From Ferruginibacter sp. (GTDB lineage Bacteria; Bacteroidota; Bacteroidia; Chitinophagales; Chitinophagaceae), in assembly GCA_030655145.1 (NCBI GenBank), contig JAURWD010000108.1, positions 1 to 35,702 on the forward strand: 35,702 nucleotides of DNA. Direction: 5' to 3'. Within the stretch, counting starts at the first letter, position 1; every line of letters starts with the position of its first letter. The notes beneath the pieces are model-generated. The model saw nothing but the letters and a program-made list of their open reading frames with translations. It had not been told where the DNA came from and searched no databases. Positions 18,960-28,964 of the stretch are shown in pieces. The translations under genes were made by a program, and so were the position numbers.

Positions 18960-20021
18960 TCATTGTTCCTCAATACGTAAGGTTTGTTCCATGGCGTAGG
19001 CCTGGTCCCAAATGAAAACATCATAGCCTCCAAGCCTGGTAGACCATTTGGGTGTGACCGAGTTTACGATCTGGATCACGACGCGGTCAATATAATTCCC
19101 AAATCCCGCCCACGCATTCATGCCATCAGCAGGATCAAGCCCCTCGCCGAATTTGGTTGATGCTAATGCTACGCGGGCAGCTTTTTTCAAGTCATTCATA
19201 AATTCAAGTTGCTCAGCTACATCCGCGTGTGTGCCCGTTCTTTCAACATGTCCGGATACAAGCGTTTTCCACTTCATCTTATTTATTTCTTCAACCTGCG
19301 CAAAATAGCCGGGAACATCTTTTGCCAGGGCAAAGCGTCTCCAGGGCATCCAGCCTGGAAAGATAACATCAACGACCATCAGCGTTTGCTGCGCCGGGGC
19401 GTATATAAAAATGTTGCCTGGCTCATGTGCAACTCCATGGTACGACAGCTCGAGTTGTCGAGTGCCAACTTTAAGGGTGTATTTGTCTTTAAACGTAATT
19501 GTAGGAACCGGGCGACCGGCATCATTTGCCCTTACTAATAATCGTTTAGTTTCCTCCTGCCCTATAATGACAGGTTGCTTTTCTAAGTTGAGACTTTTGA
19601 CGCCACCGATATGATCAATGTGTGCATGGCTGTAAACCAAATGCGTAATTCGCTTATTTGTTACTTCAGCAATTGCCTTCCGGATGTGTTGAGCAAATGA
19701 AGGCGGTGCATCAATTACCACAACATCGCTTTCATACTCCATAAACATGGATTGGTAAGCATTGTCAGTGATCATGTAGATACCCTTACCTAGTTCCTGG
19801 ATTCGATAACCTTTACCAGGCTCGATGGCTGGTCCTTTCGACGATTCCGGCACTTCAAGGTGCTTCCCGATGTGCACAGCAAGTGGCGCTATCTCCGGCA
19901 TATCCGGGTAAGGAATCCCGGCAGCTCCTTTTTTTAATGCTTGTGCAAAGCTGCTTGTTGAAAGGAGTAAAACAACTCCTGTAAATAATAAATTGATGAG
20001 TATTGATCTGACCTGTTTCAT
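18960..20021 (-). CDS. MBL-fold metallo-hydrolase, secreted
   Basis: 'LVYSHAHIDHIGGVKSL' (HxHxDH), 'HGVAHEPGN', 'VVDVIFPGW', 'LVSGHVERTGT'; signal peptide. Confidence 0.9.
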   Translation of the reverse strand: MKQVRSILINLLFTGVVLLLSTSSFAQALKKGAAGIPYPDMPEIAPLAVHIGKHLEVPESSKGPAIEPGKGYRIQELGKGIYMITDNAYQSMFMEYESDVVVIDAPPSFAQHIRKAIAEVTNKRITHLVYSHAHIDHIGGVKSLNLEKQPVIIGQEETKRLLVRANDAGRPVPTITFKDKYTLKVGTRQLELSYHGVAHEPGNIFIYAPAQQTLMVVDVIFPGWMPWRRFALAKDVPGYFAQVEEINKMKWKTLVSGHVERTGTHADVAEQLEFMNDLKKAARVALASTKFGEGLDPADGMNAWAGFGNYIDRVVIQIVNSVTPKWSTRLGGYDVFIWDQAYAMEQTLRIEEQ

Positions 20022-20163
20022 TGTTTTTCATTTTTGATTGTTCCTTCAAAGTATTCAATGGCTGGAGCAAGTTTCTCCAAACCATACGGGAAGTATATTC
20101 TTGAAAATTGCTAAAATTTATTTCAGATTTTTCCAGGCTTGAATCAACCAACGGGAAGCGGTT

Positions 20164-20592
20164 TTATAAAAGGTAGTAGTCAACTTTTATATTTCCCTTG
20201 ACTGCTTTTGAATAAGGACAGGTATGCGTTGCATCTTCAACCAATTGCATTGCGATTTCTCTTTCCACCCCGGGGATCGTAATGTTAAGCCGGGCCTGGA
20301 GTGAGTAATCTCCGTTATCGGAGCAGAGATCAATTTCCGCATCAACCGCTGTGTCCTCGGGAAGTGTAATTCGCATTCTACGGGCAACGGTGCTCAATGC
20401 GCCTTCAAAACAGGCAGACCATCCTGCAGCAAATAATTGTTCGGGATTGGTACCGGTTCCGTTTGTGCCGGGCGTGGAAAGCCTGATGTCAAGATGCCCG
20501 TCAGAACTTTTTGATACACCATGTCCGCGGCCGCCTGTTGTGTGCGTTTTAGCCGTGTATAATACTTTGGTTGATTGAGAGATTGTTTCCAT
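20164..20592 (-). CDS. ohr: Organic hydroperoxide resistance protein (OsmC/Ohr family)
   Basis: 'LYTAKTHTTGGRGHGVSKSSDG', 'NPEQLFAAGWSACFEGAL', 'VEDATHTCPYSKAVKGNI', including both redox cysteines. Confidence 0.92.
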   Translation of the reverse strand: METISQSTKVLYTAKTHTTGGRGHGVSKSSDGHLDIRLSTPGTNGTGTNPEQLFAAGWSACFEGALSTVARRMRITLPEDTAVDAEIDLCSDNGDYSLQARLNITIPGVEREIAMQLVEDATHTCPYSKAVKGNIKVDYYLL

Positions 20593-20648
20593 TATTTGTC
20601 TTTTTAATAATTTATGATTTCTGATATTTTTATTTTTTTGAGAGCAGC

Positions 20649-21059
20649 TTATTTCACCGCCTCTACCAGCGGCTTCCCTTTTTCCACGATATAGGTTGCA
20701 AGTTCTGCCCCGTTACCGCTGCCAACGTTTTTCGCTGAATGGACCGTCCCGGCCGGGATGAACAGCACTTCTCCAACCTTAAGCGTAACAGGCGGCTTTC
20801 CTTCAACCTGGTATTCAAGCAATCCTTCGGTGACATAGATTACTTCTTCGCCAGGGTGCCGGTGATTCCCAGCCACGACTCCTTGCCCAAACTCAACCAG
20901 TAATTGAACAGCCTCACGCCCGGGTATGCTGAGGTCATGACGCTGCAGTTCGGTGCGGGTGATTCCTTCGGGCTTTTTCTCAGGGGAACAGGAAATGATA
21001 ACTGCTGATAGTACCGCTATTGCCACAGTACAGATGAGGAGGTTTACTCGCTTTTTCAT
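20649..21059 (-). CDS. Cupin domain lipoprotein-like
   Basis: Signal/lipobox 'AVIISCSPEKK', cupin 'GNHRHPGEEVIYVTEGLLEYQVEGKPPVTLKVGEVLFIPAGTVHSAKN'. Confidence 0.88.
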   Translation of the reverse strand: MKKRVNLLICTVAIAVLSAVIISCSPEKKPEGITRTELQRHDLSIPGREAVQLLVEFGQGVVAGNHRHPGEEVIYVTEGLLEYQVEGKPPVTLKVGEVLFIPAGTVHSAKNVGSGNGAELATYIVEKGKPLVEAVK

Positions 21060-21163
21060 TTTATTTATTTTGTCAAGCTCAAAATTTTATTGACGATTGC
21101 CTGCATTGCAAATACTTTTCATAAACAAAAGGAGCACAACAAGCTGCTGTCTTTGCCCGGGAT

Positions 21164-22459
21164 CTACCGTAGCGATGCAAATGCCGCACGAATTTCAGTG
21201 GTGAATAATGCAGGTTGTTCCCAGGCGGCAAAATGTCCTCCTTTATCTACCTCTTTGAAATAGACCAGGTTTTTAAAAGCCTTGCGGGCCCAGCTTTCGG
21301 GTGATGCATATACATCCTGCGGAAATGTCGTAATGGCTACAGGTATCTTGATCTGGTCAGATTTCATGCTGCCTGCACTTACAAGATTTATCTTCCTGTT
21401 TTCCCAATAGATCTTTGCTGAAGAAGCAGATGAACCCGTTAACCAGTAGAGAGAAATATCATCGAGCACTTCATCTTTTGTTGGCAACTGGTTCGCGTCT
21501 TTACCATAGGCCCAGTTTTCAAAACCTGGATGCATGAAGAGCCAGGCTGCAAGCCCGGTTGGAGAATCTGCCAGTCCATAACCTATCCCTTGTGGGCGAG
21601 CCTCCATGGTGGTCTTATAGGTAAACCAACCTGTTTTAATGGCTTTATTCAACTGATCGAAAGACGCACGTTCCTTGGCTGAAAATCCTTCGGGAGCAGC
21701 AGCTCCGCCCAGGGCCATGCCTGCTTCATTTGGTAAGGTTGCCGGCAAATTACTGTGGATGCCTAACAAGCCCGTAGGGGCCTGCATAGCCATACTGTGA
21801 ATGATGGCTGCACCCCAATCGCCACCCTGTGCAACATACCGTTTGTATCCCAGGCGATCCATCAACACGATCCAGGCTTTTGCAATACGCTCATTATCCC
21901 AGCCTGCTTCTGTGGGTTTGCCGGAGAAGCCAAATCCTGGTAACGCGGGGATCACCAAATCAAATGCATCTGCTGATTTTCCGCCAAATTCAGTTGGGTT
22001 GGTTAGCGGCTTGATCACGTTCATAAATTCAAAGACGGAGCCAGGCCACCCGTGGGTTAAAATAAGTGGCATCGCGTTTTTGTTGTTGGATTTTACATGG
22101 ATGAAGTAGATATCAACACCGTCAATTTTTGTCATGAATTGTGGGTAAGCATTCAGTTTGGCCTCGGCTTTTCGCCAATCATAACTGGTTCCCCAGTATT
22201 TCACTAACTCTTTCATGTTGGAAAGATTTGCGCCCTGCGACTGATCGGCAACCGTTTCCTTATCTGGCCATTTTGTGTCCTGGACGCGTTTCCGAAGATC
22301 CTTTATGTCTGCGTCTGAAATTTTAACATGAAAAGGTCGCACGGACTCGTCAGTTGTATTTTCGACATGCGGTCCGCCCTGCGCTGTTGCAAATGAACCC
22401 TGCAAAGCCATTGCTCCGCTGAGCATGGTACTGGCAAGGATTTTTGTTGTTTTGTTCAT
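21164..22459 (-). CDS. Epoxide hydrolase (EHN N-terminal domain plus alpha/beta hydrolase), secreted
   Basis: 'PFHVKISDADIKDLRKRVQDTKWPD' (EHN), 'LTHGWPGSVFEFMNVI', nucleophile 'QGGDWGAAIIHSMA', 'DKGGHFAAWEQP'. Confidence 0.92.
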   Translation of the reverse strand: MNKTTKILASTMLSGAMALQGSFATAQGGPHVENTTDESVRPFHVKISDADIKDLRKRVQDTKWPDKETVADQSQGANLSNMKELVKYWGTSYDWRKAEAKLNAYPQFMTKIDGVDIYFIHVKSNNKNAMPLILTHGWPGSVFEFMNVIKPLTNPTEFGGKSADAFDLVIPALPGFGFSGKPTEAGWDNERIAKAWIVLMDRLGYKRYVAQGGDWGAAIIHSMAMQAPTGLLGIHSNLPATLPNEAGMALGGAAAPEGFSAKERASFDQLNKAIKTGWFTYKTTMEARPQGIGYGLADSPTGLAAWLFMHPGFENWAYGKDANQLPTKDEVLDDISLYWLTGSSASSAKIYWENRKINLVSAGSMKSDQIKIPVAITTFPQDVYASPESWARKAFKNLVYFKEVDKGGHFAAWEQPALFTTEIRAAFASLR

Positions 22460-22462
22460 TGT

Positions 22463-22654
22463 TTAAATTTTTATGTTTTGGGATTTGATAAATATTACCG
22501 GGCTGCCTTCATGGGCAACTGCTGGATCTGTGTGGCGAGATTCCTCCAGGCTTTGAACGCCATAGGGATCAATGAAGTTTCTCATTGATCGGAAGGAACG
22601 GTGTATGCCATCATCACCATCAGAATTAAAGCCTATTTTTTTATGCGCTGTCAT
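22463..22654 (-). CDS. Candidate 63-aa small ORF directly upstream of the epoxide hydrolase
   Basis: Stop codon lies 3 bp before the epoxide hydrolase ATG; AT-rich leader and promoter-like elements upstream. No recognised family. Confidence 0.3.
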   Translation of the reverse strand: MTAHKKIGFNSDGDDGIHRSFRSMRNFIDPYGVQSLEESRHTDPAVAHEGSPVIFIKSQNIKI

Positions 22655-22678
22655 TGTTTATATTTCACATTGATTGCA

Positions 22679-22711
22679 CAAAAATATTATTGGCCGAGAG
22701 CCAAAGCCAAG
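22679..22711 (-). promoter_or_regulatory. Candidate Bacteroidota-type promoter for the sORF/epoxide hydrolase cluster
   Basis: Minus strand: TATTTTTG (matches TAnnTTTG) at 22679-22686, with CTTG at 22708-22711, 21-nt spacer. Confidence 0.35.
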
Positions 22712-22949
22712 TGCTAAAGGGTAAAACGGACCAAGTAAATCCTGAACCGTCCTTTTTTCAACCTGATCTTTAATTGCATGTTCAGGAAAAACGGGATGAT
22801 TCGGTAGGGATGTATTTTATGAGGATTAAAGGAAGACGGGTGAGTTGATCTGGATCGTATGTACCCGGCAGCAATTGAAACATAGCTGTACGGATGAAGC
22901 TTTTATAGTTAGGGCAGGAGAGGGTTGTGTCAGGAGGAGCGAGTATCAT

Positions 22950-24887
22950 TCATTCAAAATGTTCTTTCTGAATGCCGAGCTTTTTCATCTTTGATGCTAA
23001 GGTAGTGGGTGGTAAATTCAATATTTCGGCTGCGCCGCTACTACCCCATATTTTGCCGCTACATTTTTTCAATACCGTAATGATATAATCGCGTTCATTT
23101 TCATTGCTGGTCTTCATACGGAAATCTATAGGTGCATCTTTTTTTTGAACCGCGGGAAGCAAGCCATCTTCAATGATCGTTCCCTTTGCAAGTAACACAC
23201 TTCGTTCAATGACATTTTCCAATTCCCGGATGTTTCCGGGCCAATGATAAGCAATCATATTTTTTAGCACCTTCTCGGAAAGCCCGCTAATTTTTTTTCC
23301 TGCCTTCCGGTTGTAGATCTTTATGAAATGATCTGCGAGTAAGGGAACATCTTCAGCCCGTTCGCGTAATGGTGGTAGTGAAATGGGAAAAACATTCAAG
23401 CGATAATAAAGATCAAGCCGGAACCGGCCTTCTGCAACTTCTTTTTCCAGGTTACGGTTAGTGGCCGCGATGACCCGTACATCAACCCTGGTGATATCTC
23501 TTGATCCAATTCTTTCAATGTATTTTTCCTGCAGCACCCGCAATAATTTTACCTGGAGGTCAAGTGGCATCTCGCCAATTTCATCTAAAAAAATGGTGCC
23601 CTTATCCGCCTTTTCAAATTTGCCAATTCGTTTATCCAGCGCACCAGTAAAGGATCCTCTTTCATGCCCAAACAATTCTGACTCTATCAAGGTAGCGGGC
23701 AGCGCTGCACAATTAACCTTCACAAACGGCATTCCCTTCCTGGGAGAAAGATTGTGCATACAGTCCGCGATCCGTTCTTTGCCTGTTCCGCTTTCGCCTA
23801 AAATAAGCACGGATGTGTCTGAGTGAGCGACCTGCGTAACCAGGTCAAATACATTTAGCAGGGCGCGGCTCTTTCCAATTATGCTTTCAAAACCTTCCAG
23901 CTCGTAAGCATTTGGGTTAACTGGCGGCAAGCCGGTTTTTGGGGATTCAACAACACTATCCTTTTCTTCCCCCTTCAGCATAATTTCCATAACATTAGCC
24001 ATTGTCTTTTGCAAACGATTCATTAAACCGATGTGCGCCGTAGTATAGGTATCCGGCCTTTTGCAATAAAAACAAAATATAAAGACCTTGCCATTTGAAA
24101 GGTGCAACGGAAAATAGATAAACGATTTTACCTGGAAGATCTCTGAAAACAGTTTATTTAAAGAACGTTCAATGCAAGATTCTTCAAATGCTTTTTCAGC
24201 AACGATCCCCGGCATAGTTTCATACGCTGTGTTGTGAACCAGGGTTAACAGATCATTGAGATTCAAGCCAGCAATATTGAGCAATTCTGTTATGCCGATC
24301 GTTTGATATTCTTCGTAACCAATCCTTAAAAAACTGATCACTTTGGATGAAATGCCGTCGATGGTATTAAACCCTCCAGTGATATAGTCGAAGGATATGT
24401 GCAGTTTAAGTGTGGTGCAAATCGCCAACATCTTTTTTTCCCAGCTACCCGTATCATTTGCGATCGCAAGTAATTTTTCTTGTAGCATATTTTCTTTCCT
24501 GGTATTGGCCTCGATGCTATGTTCGTGCCGGTACCGGGCGATCTCCAGTGTTACCAGCAGGTCTTTTTCGCGGAATGGCTTTACTAAAAAGCCATAAGGT
24601 TGTGTTGCTTTCGCTGCACTCAGTACTTCTTCATTGGAGTTGGCACTCAGGTAAACAAATGGGATATTTTCATCCGACAGTTGCTTTGCAAGATCAATAC
24701 CTGTTAACTTTCCTTTCAGGAAAATATCGAGTAGTACAAAATCCGGCTTGTTATTGTTTATCATCTCCCGGGCTTGTACAACTGCATGCGCAATCCCCAT
24801 CACCTCGTATCCGGCTTTCACCAGCATAAGCCGGAGATAATCAGCTTCGATAAATTTATCCTCTACGATCAATATTTTCTCCTTCAT
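22950..24887 (-). CDS. Sigma54-dependent response regulator: REC, linker/GAF-like region, AAA+ and Fis-type HTH
   Basis: REC 'PDFVLLDIFLKG'; Walker A 'GESGTGKE'; GAFTGA-like 'GSFTGA'; 'GTIFLDEIGEMPLDLQVKLLRVLQE'; C-terminal HTH 'GSSGAAEILNLPPTTLASKMKKLGI'. Confidence 0.93.
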   Translation of the reverse strand: MKEKILIVEDKFIEADYLRLMLVKAGYEVMGIAHAVVQAREMINNNKPDFVLLDIFLKGKLTGIDLAKQLSDENIPFVYLSANSNEEVLSAAKATQPYGFLVKPFREKDLLVTLEIARYRHEHSIEANTRKENMLQEKLLAIANDTGSWEKKMLAICTTLKLHISFDYITGGFNTIDGISSKVISFLRIGYEEYQTIGITELLNIAGLNLNDLLTLVHNTAYETMPGIVAEKAFEESCIERSLNKLFSEIFQVKSFIYFPLHLSNGKVFIFCFYCKRPDTYTTAHIGLMNRLQKTMANVMEIMLKGEEKDSVVESPKTGLPPVNPNAYELEGFESIIGKSRALLNVFDLVTQVAHSDTSVLILGESGTGKERIADCMHNLSPRKGMPFVKVNCAALPATLIESELFGHERGSFTGALDKRIGKFEKADKGTIFLDEIGEMPLDLQVKLLRVLQEKYIERIGSRDITRVDVRVIAATNRNLEKEVAEGRFRLDLYYRLNVFPISLPPLRERAEDVPLLADHFIKIYNRKAGKKISGLSEKVLKNMIAYHWPGNIRELENVIERSVLLAKGTIIEDGLLPAVQKKDAPIDFRMKTSNENERDYIITVLKKCSGKIWGSSGAAEILNLPPTTLASKMKKLGIQKEHFE

Positions 24888-27379
24888 ACCAACTGAATTT
24901 GTTTGTTTGTCATTTGTGAAATTTCGCTGGCCATATCAGCATCATTTTCGAAACTGACTGTGATCTGCGTTCCGTTGTCACCACCTATTTTAAACCCGGC
25001 GCCGATCTCTTCGCTAAGTCCCTTCATCAGGTTCATACCCATTGACTTGGAATTATGGATGTCAAATGACGATGGTAATCCTCTTCCATTATCCGTAATG
25101 GTTAGTGTGAGTTCATCCGCTGAATTTTTCCTGAATGAAATGGATATTATTCCTGGAGAATCAAGCGGAAATGCATACTTGAAAGAATTTGTAATGGCTT
25201 CATTCAATATAAGGCCAAGGGGAATGCAGTGTGCAAGATCCAGTTCAATTGGCTCAATTTCCAGGTTGAAGCGTATGTGGTTACCGCTATTAAAACTTTC
25301 ACTCAAGGTATCAAGCAATTCATGAACATAGTCTGGCATCTTGATCGCGGAAAGGTTGTTGGATTGATATAATTTCTGATGGATCAATGACATGCTTTGT
25401 ATGCGCCGCTGGCTGTCAGTAATTGCGTTGACCGCGACATCATTCTTCTGGTAGCCGGCTTGTGTTCCAAGTAATCCCATCACGGTTTGGAAATTGTTTT
25501 TTACCCGGTGATGAATTTCTTTTACCAGCCAGTCTTTTTCATTTACCAGGTGTTGTAATTGTTCATTTTTATGAACGATGACTCCATTGTTTTTTTGTTT
25601 CAACTTCGTTTGCCTGAAAAGTAGTGCGGCGATAATTAACAACAGGACGATGCCACCAATTGTAATGTCTCTTATTAACGTAGCCTGCTTTAAATTGGCT
25701 TGTTCAAGTTTTGCTTTTTGATTGAGCGAGGCAATTTCCTTCTCCTTGTCTTCTGTCTGGTACATTACCTGTAATTCTTCCGCCTGCCTTAACTTCGAAA
25801 CCCGGAAGCTGGAGTCGAGAAGCCCTGTAAATTTTCGGTAATGAGCCAATCCTGCCTGGTGATCCTGGAGCACAGAATCTATATAGATCAACTTACGGTA
25901 TACAATAAGATCGCCCGAAAAGTTTCTCACCAGCACAGAACCGGAAGTGAAACTTTTTTCAAAATACATCTTCGCCTTTCGATACTCCCCCTGTCCAAAA
26001 TAAATGTGTCCAAATTGACTGGTGATCCAATCTCTTCTGAGTGGCCCCCTGATTGATTCCGCTATCGTCTCCAATGAATCAACCTTCGACAAATACATCA
26101 AAGCCATTTCAAACTTTTTCAGCGTAGTGTAACAGCTTGTATATGCCATGTTGTAAAAAATTTGTTCCTTCAGATTTACCGGGGGGATGTTTTTAGCGAT
26201 GTCATTTACAAGATCCAGTGCCTCTTTGCCACGTCCTTCGTCGCTCATCCGATTTATAAGGTTAAGTAGAGAATTATACACGTGGGGGTTACGATCCAGC
26301 AGAAATCGATCCACGGCTTTATGCAACCACTCCTGATCTTTTCTTTCATCTGCATCCACCATGCTATATAAAGTTGCCAGCCGGTCATAAAAATAAGCCC
26401 ACCCTATGCTATCAAGGCTGCTCTCCGCTGCTCTTATGGATTGCAGGCTGTATTTTAATGGTTCACCATATTTTCCACCAATTTGTGTTACGAGGGCAAG
26501 GACATCGGCGTTGTATTGTGTATAAGGATAGCCGATACTTTCTTCCAATTGGAAAGCTTTCAACAATGCATCATAAGATTGTTGTGGCTGCGAGGTAAGC
26601 ACAAATAAATAACCTATATCAGTCAATGCATTGATCTCACCCTCGGTGTTATTTAACCGGTGATAAATGTCTGCTGCTTTTTGCAAGTCTGCGATCATGT
26701 TTTGCCAGGTAGCCGGGGCAAGCGGTGTGTAAGTACCGCGGTATGAAAATGCTCTTGCCAATGTTTCGTTGTCCCCGGCAGCTTCGCATTCTTTGATCAA
26801 CGGCGCCAGGATGGAATCGCCCTTCTTCAATTGGTTTGCCTGTATGTACATTTTACCTAGCAGGCAGGATGCCTGTCTTCCTAACTTTTCTTCTTTTAGA
26901 CCTTTGCTTTCACTGATAGCTTTGGTAAGAAAATATTCAACGCTGTCTCTGTAACGATGATAATTACTCGGCTGAAAAGCATAATAAGCTCCCAGGAGTA
27001 TGAGTAATTCCAGGTGTTTTTTTTCCCTCGCCTGTGAAAGCCGCCGCATGCCCTCCCCTGGGTTATGTTGATCTACCCATTGTGACTGCGCCAGTAATGC
27101 CGGATCGTCAATTCCCTCTGCAAGTATGGATAGTCGGCTTAAACCTAAGGAACGGCTCGCCTGGATCAGGTAGGTGTCCAGGTCACTCTGTCCTTCGTTA
27201 ACTACAAGAAGAAAAGTGGCACTGAGCCACAAGTTCAATCGCTGCCAGGATGGTTTGACCGTGGATGGAGCATGATAGGAGTACGGGATGGACGAAACTG
27301 TTGCAGGTCGTGAATGCTGCTGTCCATGACTGGACAGGATGATAAACAGCAATTCTATTACAACTGTCAACCTTTTCAT
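24884..27379 (-). CDS. TPR-containing sensor histidine kinase, HisKA_2 type
   Basis: 'WLVKEIHHRVKNNFQTVMGLL' (HisKA_2 H-box), 'EAITNSFKYAF', 'DNGRGLP', 'GTQITVSF'; TM 'ITIGGIVLLLIIAALLF'; long helical TPR-like N-terminus; 4-bp overlap with the response regulator. Confidence 0.92.
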   Translation of the reverse strand: MKRLTVVIELLFIILSSHGQQHSRPATVSSIPYSYHAPSTVKPSWQRLNLWLSATFLLVVNEGQSDLDTYLIQASRSLGLSRLSILAEGIDDPALLAQSQWVDQHNPGEGMRRLSQAREKKHLELLILLGAYYAFQPSNYHRYRDSVEYFLTKAISESKGLKEEKLGRQASCLLGKMYIQANQLKKGDSILAPLIKECEAAGDNETLARAFSYRGTYTPLAPATWQNMIADLQKAADIYHRLNNTEGEINALTDIGYLFVLTSQPQQSYDALLKAFQLEESIGYPYTQYNADVLALVTQIGGKYGEPLKYSLQSIRAAESSLDSIGWAYFYDRLATLYSMVDADERKDQEWLHKAVDRFLLDRNPHVYNSLLNLINRMSDEGRGKEALDLVNDIAKNIPPVNLKEQIFYNMAYTSCYTTLKKFEMALMYLSKVDSLETIAESIRGPLRRDWITSQFGHIYFGQGEYRKAKMYFEKSFTSGSVLVRNFSGDLIVYRKLIYIDSVLQDHQAGLAHYRKFTGLLDSSFRVSKLRQAEELQVMYQTEDKEKEIASLNQKAKLEQANLKQATLIRDITIGGIVLLLIIAALLFRQTKLKQKNNGVIVHKNEQLQHLVNEKDWLVKEIHHRVKNNFQTVMGLLGTQAGYQKNDVAVNAITDSQRRIQSMSLIHQKLYQSNNLSAIKMPDYVHELLDTLSESFNSGNHIRFNLEIEPIELDLAHCIPLGLILNEAITNSFKYAFPLDSPGIISISFRKNSADELTLTITDNGRGLPSSFDIHNSKSMGMNLMKGLSEEIGAGFKIGGDNGTQITVSFENDADMASEISQMTNKQIQLV

Positions 27380-27583
27380 CTTTTAAATTTTTCAGGATGA
27401 ACTAAGTCATTAAAAAGTCGGGGCGATGCTGGAAATTATTTTGAAAAGAAGGCTTTCGATACCGGGTACAGGGAAATGCAGAAGTCGAAGGAAAATCTAT
27501 GATACATCATTCAAATGATACAAAAAATAGCGAATCACTTGAAGACGCCCGGCGAAAAAGCTCCTGCATTTCGTGGTAAAAGT

Positions 27584-27600
27584 AATATCGCTACGATATT
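27584..27600. promoter_or_regulatory. Operator-like perfect palindrome AATATCG-CTA-CGATATT
   Basis: 7-bp arms and 3-bp spacer in the divergent kinase/hydrolase intergenic region. Confidence 0.4.
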
Positions 27601-27699
27601 TAGTGGTATTAATTTTTAAAGAAATAATTAAACTGCTGATTCATAACAGTATACCGTAATGGCCTCTTGTTTGATTGATGGGAACCAAACAATGTGACC

Positions 27700-28482
27700 A
27701 TGAACTCCCCAGCATCGATCGTCTTTATCACCGGAACATTTTTCGGTAATAATTGCTGGGACGAATGGTGTTGTTATTTTGAAAGCAAAGGTTATACATG
27801 CATGGCACCCGCCTGGCCACATAAAGAGGCGTCTCCTGAGGAACTGCGCAACCGGCACCCGGATGAGTCGATCGCATCTAACAGGCTCGCATCGCTGATT
27901 GATCACTATGCAAACATCATTTATCGGTTTCCGCGAAAACCGATCTTGATCGGTCATTCGTTGGGTGGACTTATTGTGCAATTATTAGTACAACGTGGAC
28001 TGGCAGCTGCGGGTGTTGCTGTTCATTCTTTTCCACCGCAAAATGCAAGAAGATTAAACTTCGTTTTTCTAAAGACTTGCTGGGAGGCGATGGGTTTCTT
28101 CAATGCTGTCAACAAAACATATATGCCCTCCTTCAGAAAATGGAAACTGGACTTTGCAAATGGAATGACGGGCGATGAACAAAAAGATTTGTTTTACCAG
28201 TATTGCATTCCCGAATCAAAACTGGTTTTCCGGGATTGTTTCACCAGCATTTCAAAAATAGATTTCAACCATCCGCATGCTCCGCTGCTGTTTACTGCGG
28301 GTACCCGCGACGAGGTTGCGCCAGCAGTTCTTAACCACAATAATTATAAAAAATATCATCCGGGTAATTCGATAACTGATTACAAAGAATTTGAAGGACA
28401 CAATCACCTTGTGTTTGATGGGCCGGCCTGCACCGCAGAAACCGACTTTATCCTTTACTGGTTACAGGGCATTCATAAATAA
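27700..28482 (+). CDS. Alpha/beta hydrolase
   Basis: 'VFITGTFFGNNCWDEW', 'PILIGHSLGGLIVQLLV' (GxSxG), 'PLLFTAGTRDEVAP', 'EGHNHLVFDGP'. ATG at 27700; GTG at 27694 is the track start. Confidence 0.88.
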   Translation: MNSPASIVFITGTFFGNNCWDEWCCYFESKGYTCMAPAWPHKEASPEELRNRHPDESIASNRLASLIDHYANIIYRFPRKPILIGHSLGGLIVQLLVQRGLAAAGVAVHSFPPQNARRLNFVFLKTCWEAMGFFNAVNKTYMPSFRKWKLDFANGMTGDEQKDLFYQYCIPESKLVFRDCFTSISKIDFNHPHAPLLFTAGTRDEVAPAVLNHNNYKKYHPGNSITDYKEFEGHNHLVFDGPACTAETDFILYWLQGIHK

Positions 28483-28496
28483 AAAAACAACACAAC

Positions 28497-28964
28497 ATGC
28501 AAACTCAATTCAACCAAACCGATTGTGATGCAATGGAAAACTTCACAGGGACTAAAAATTTCGATCCGCGGGATCTGCCTTATGATCTCGATGACCTCCT
28601 GACCCGGATACAGGCATCAGCCGGCAAAAAGAGTTTCCTCGTGTTTGATCACAATAAATATCTCACCGTGCCGACACGAAACATTGCTTACTTCTACGTG
28701 AAGTATGAATCTCCAAAAATTGTATGTTTTGATAAGCATGAATATTTTGTCAACTACTCCCTGGAACAGATCCGCAACCTGGTTACTGAGAAACAGTTTT
28801 TCCGGGTAAACAGGCAGTACCTCATTAATTTCTCTGCCATAAAAGAAGTGGAACACTATTTCGCCCGAAAATTATTGGTAAACCTTGTGGTACCCATTGC
28901 CGACAAGATGCTTGTTGCCCGGGAAAAAGCAAGTGGGTTTCTACAATGGCTGGAGAACCGGTAA
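28497..28964 (+). CDS. LytTR-type DNA-binding protein without receiver domain (LytTR-A)
   Basis: 'NIAYFYVKYESPKIVCFDKHEYFVNYSLEQIRNLVTEKQFFRVNRQYLINFSAIKEVEHYFARKLLVNL', the LytTR signature. Confidence 0.9.
   Translation: MQTQFNQTDCDAMENFTGTKNFDPRDLPYDLDDLLTRIQASAGKKSFLVFDHNKYLTVPTRNIAYFYVKYESPKIVCFDKHEYFVNYSLEQIRNLVTEKQFFRVNRQYLINFSAIKEVEHYFARKLLVNLVVPIADKMLVAREKASGFLQWLENR

Noticed and set aside
24410-24829. 139-aa and other plus ORFs inside the response-regulator and kinase genes
   Set aside because: Antisense to strongly supported coding frames, and their sequences lack domain features.
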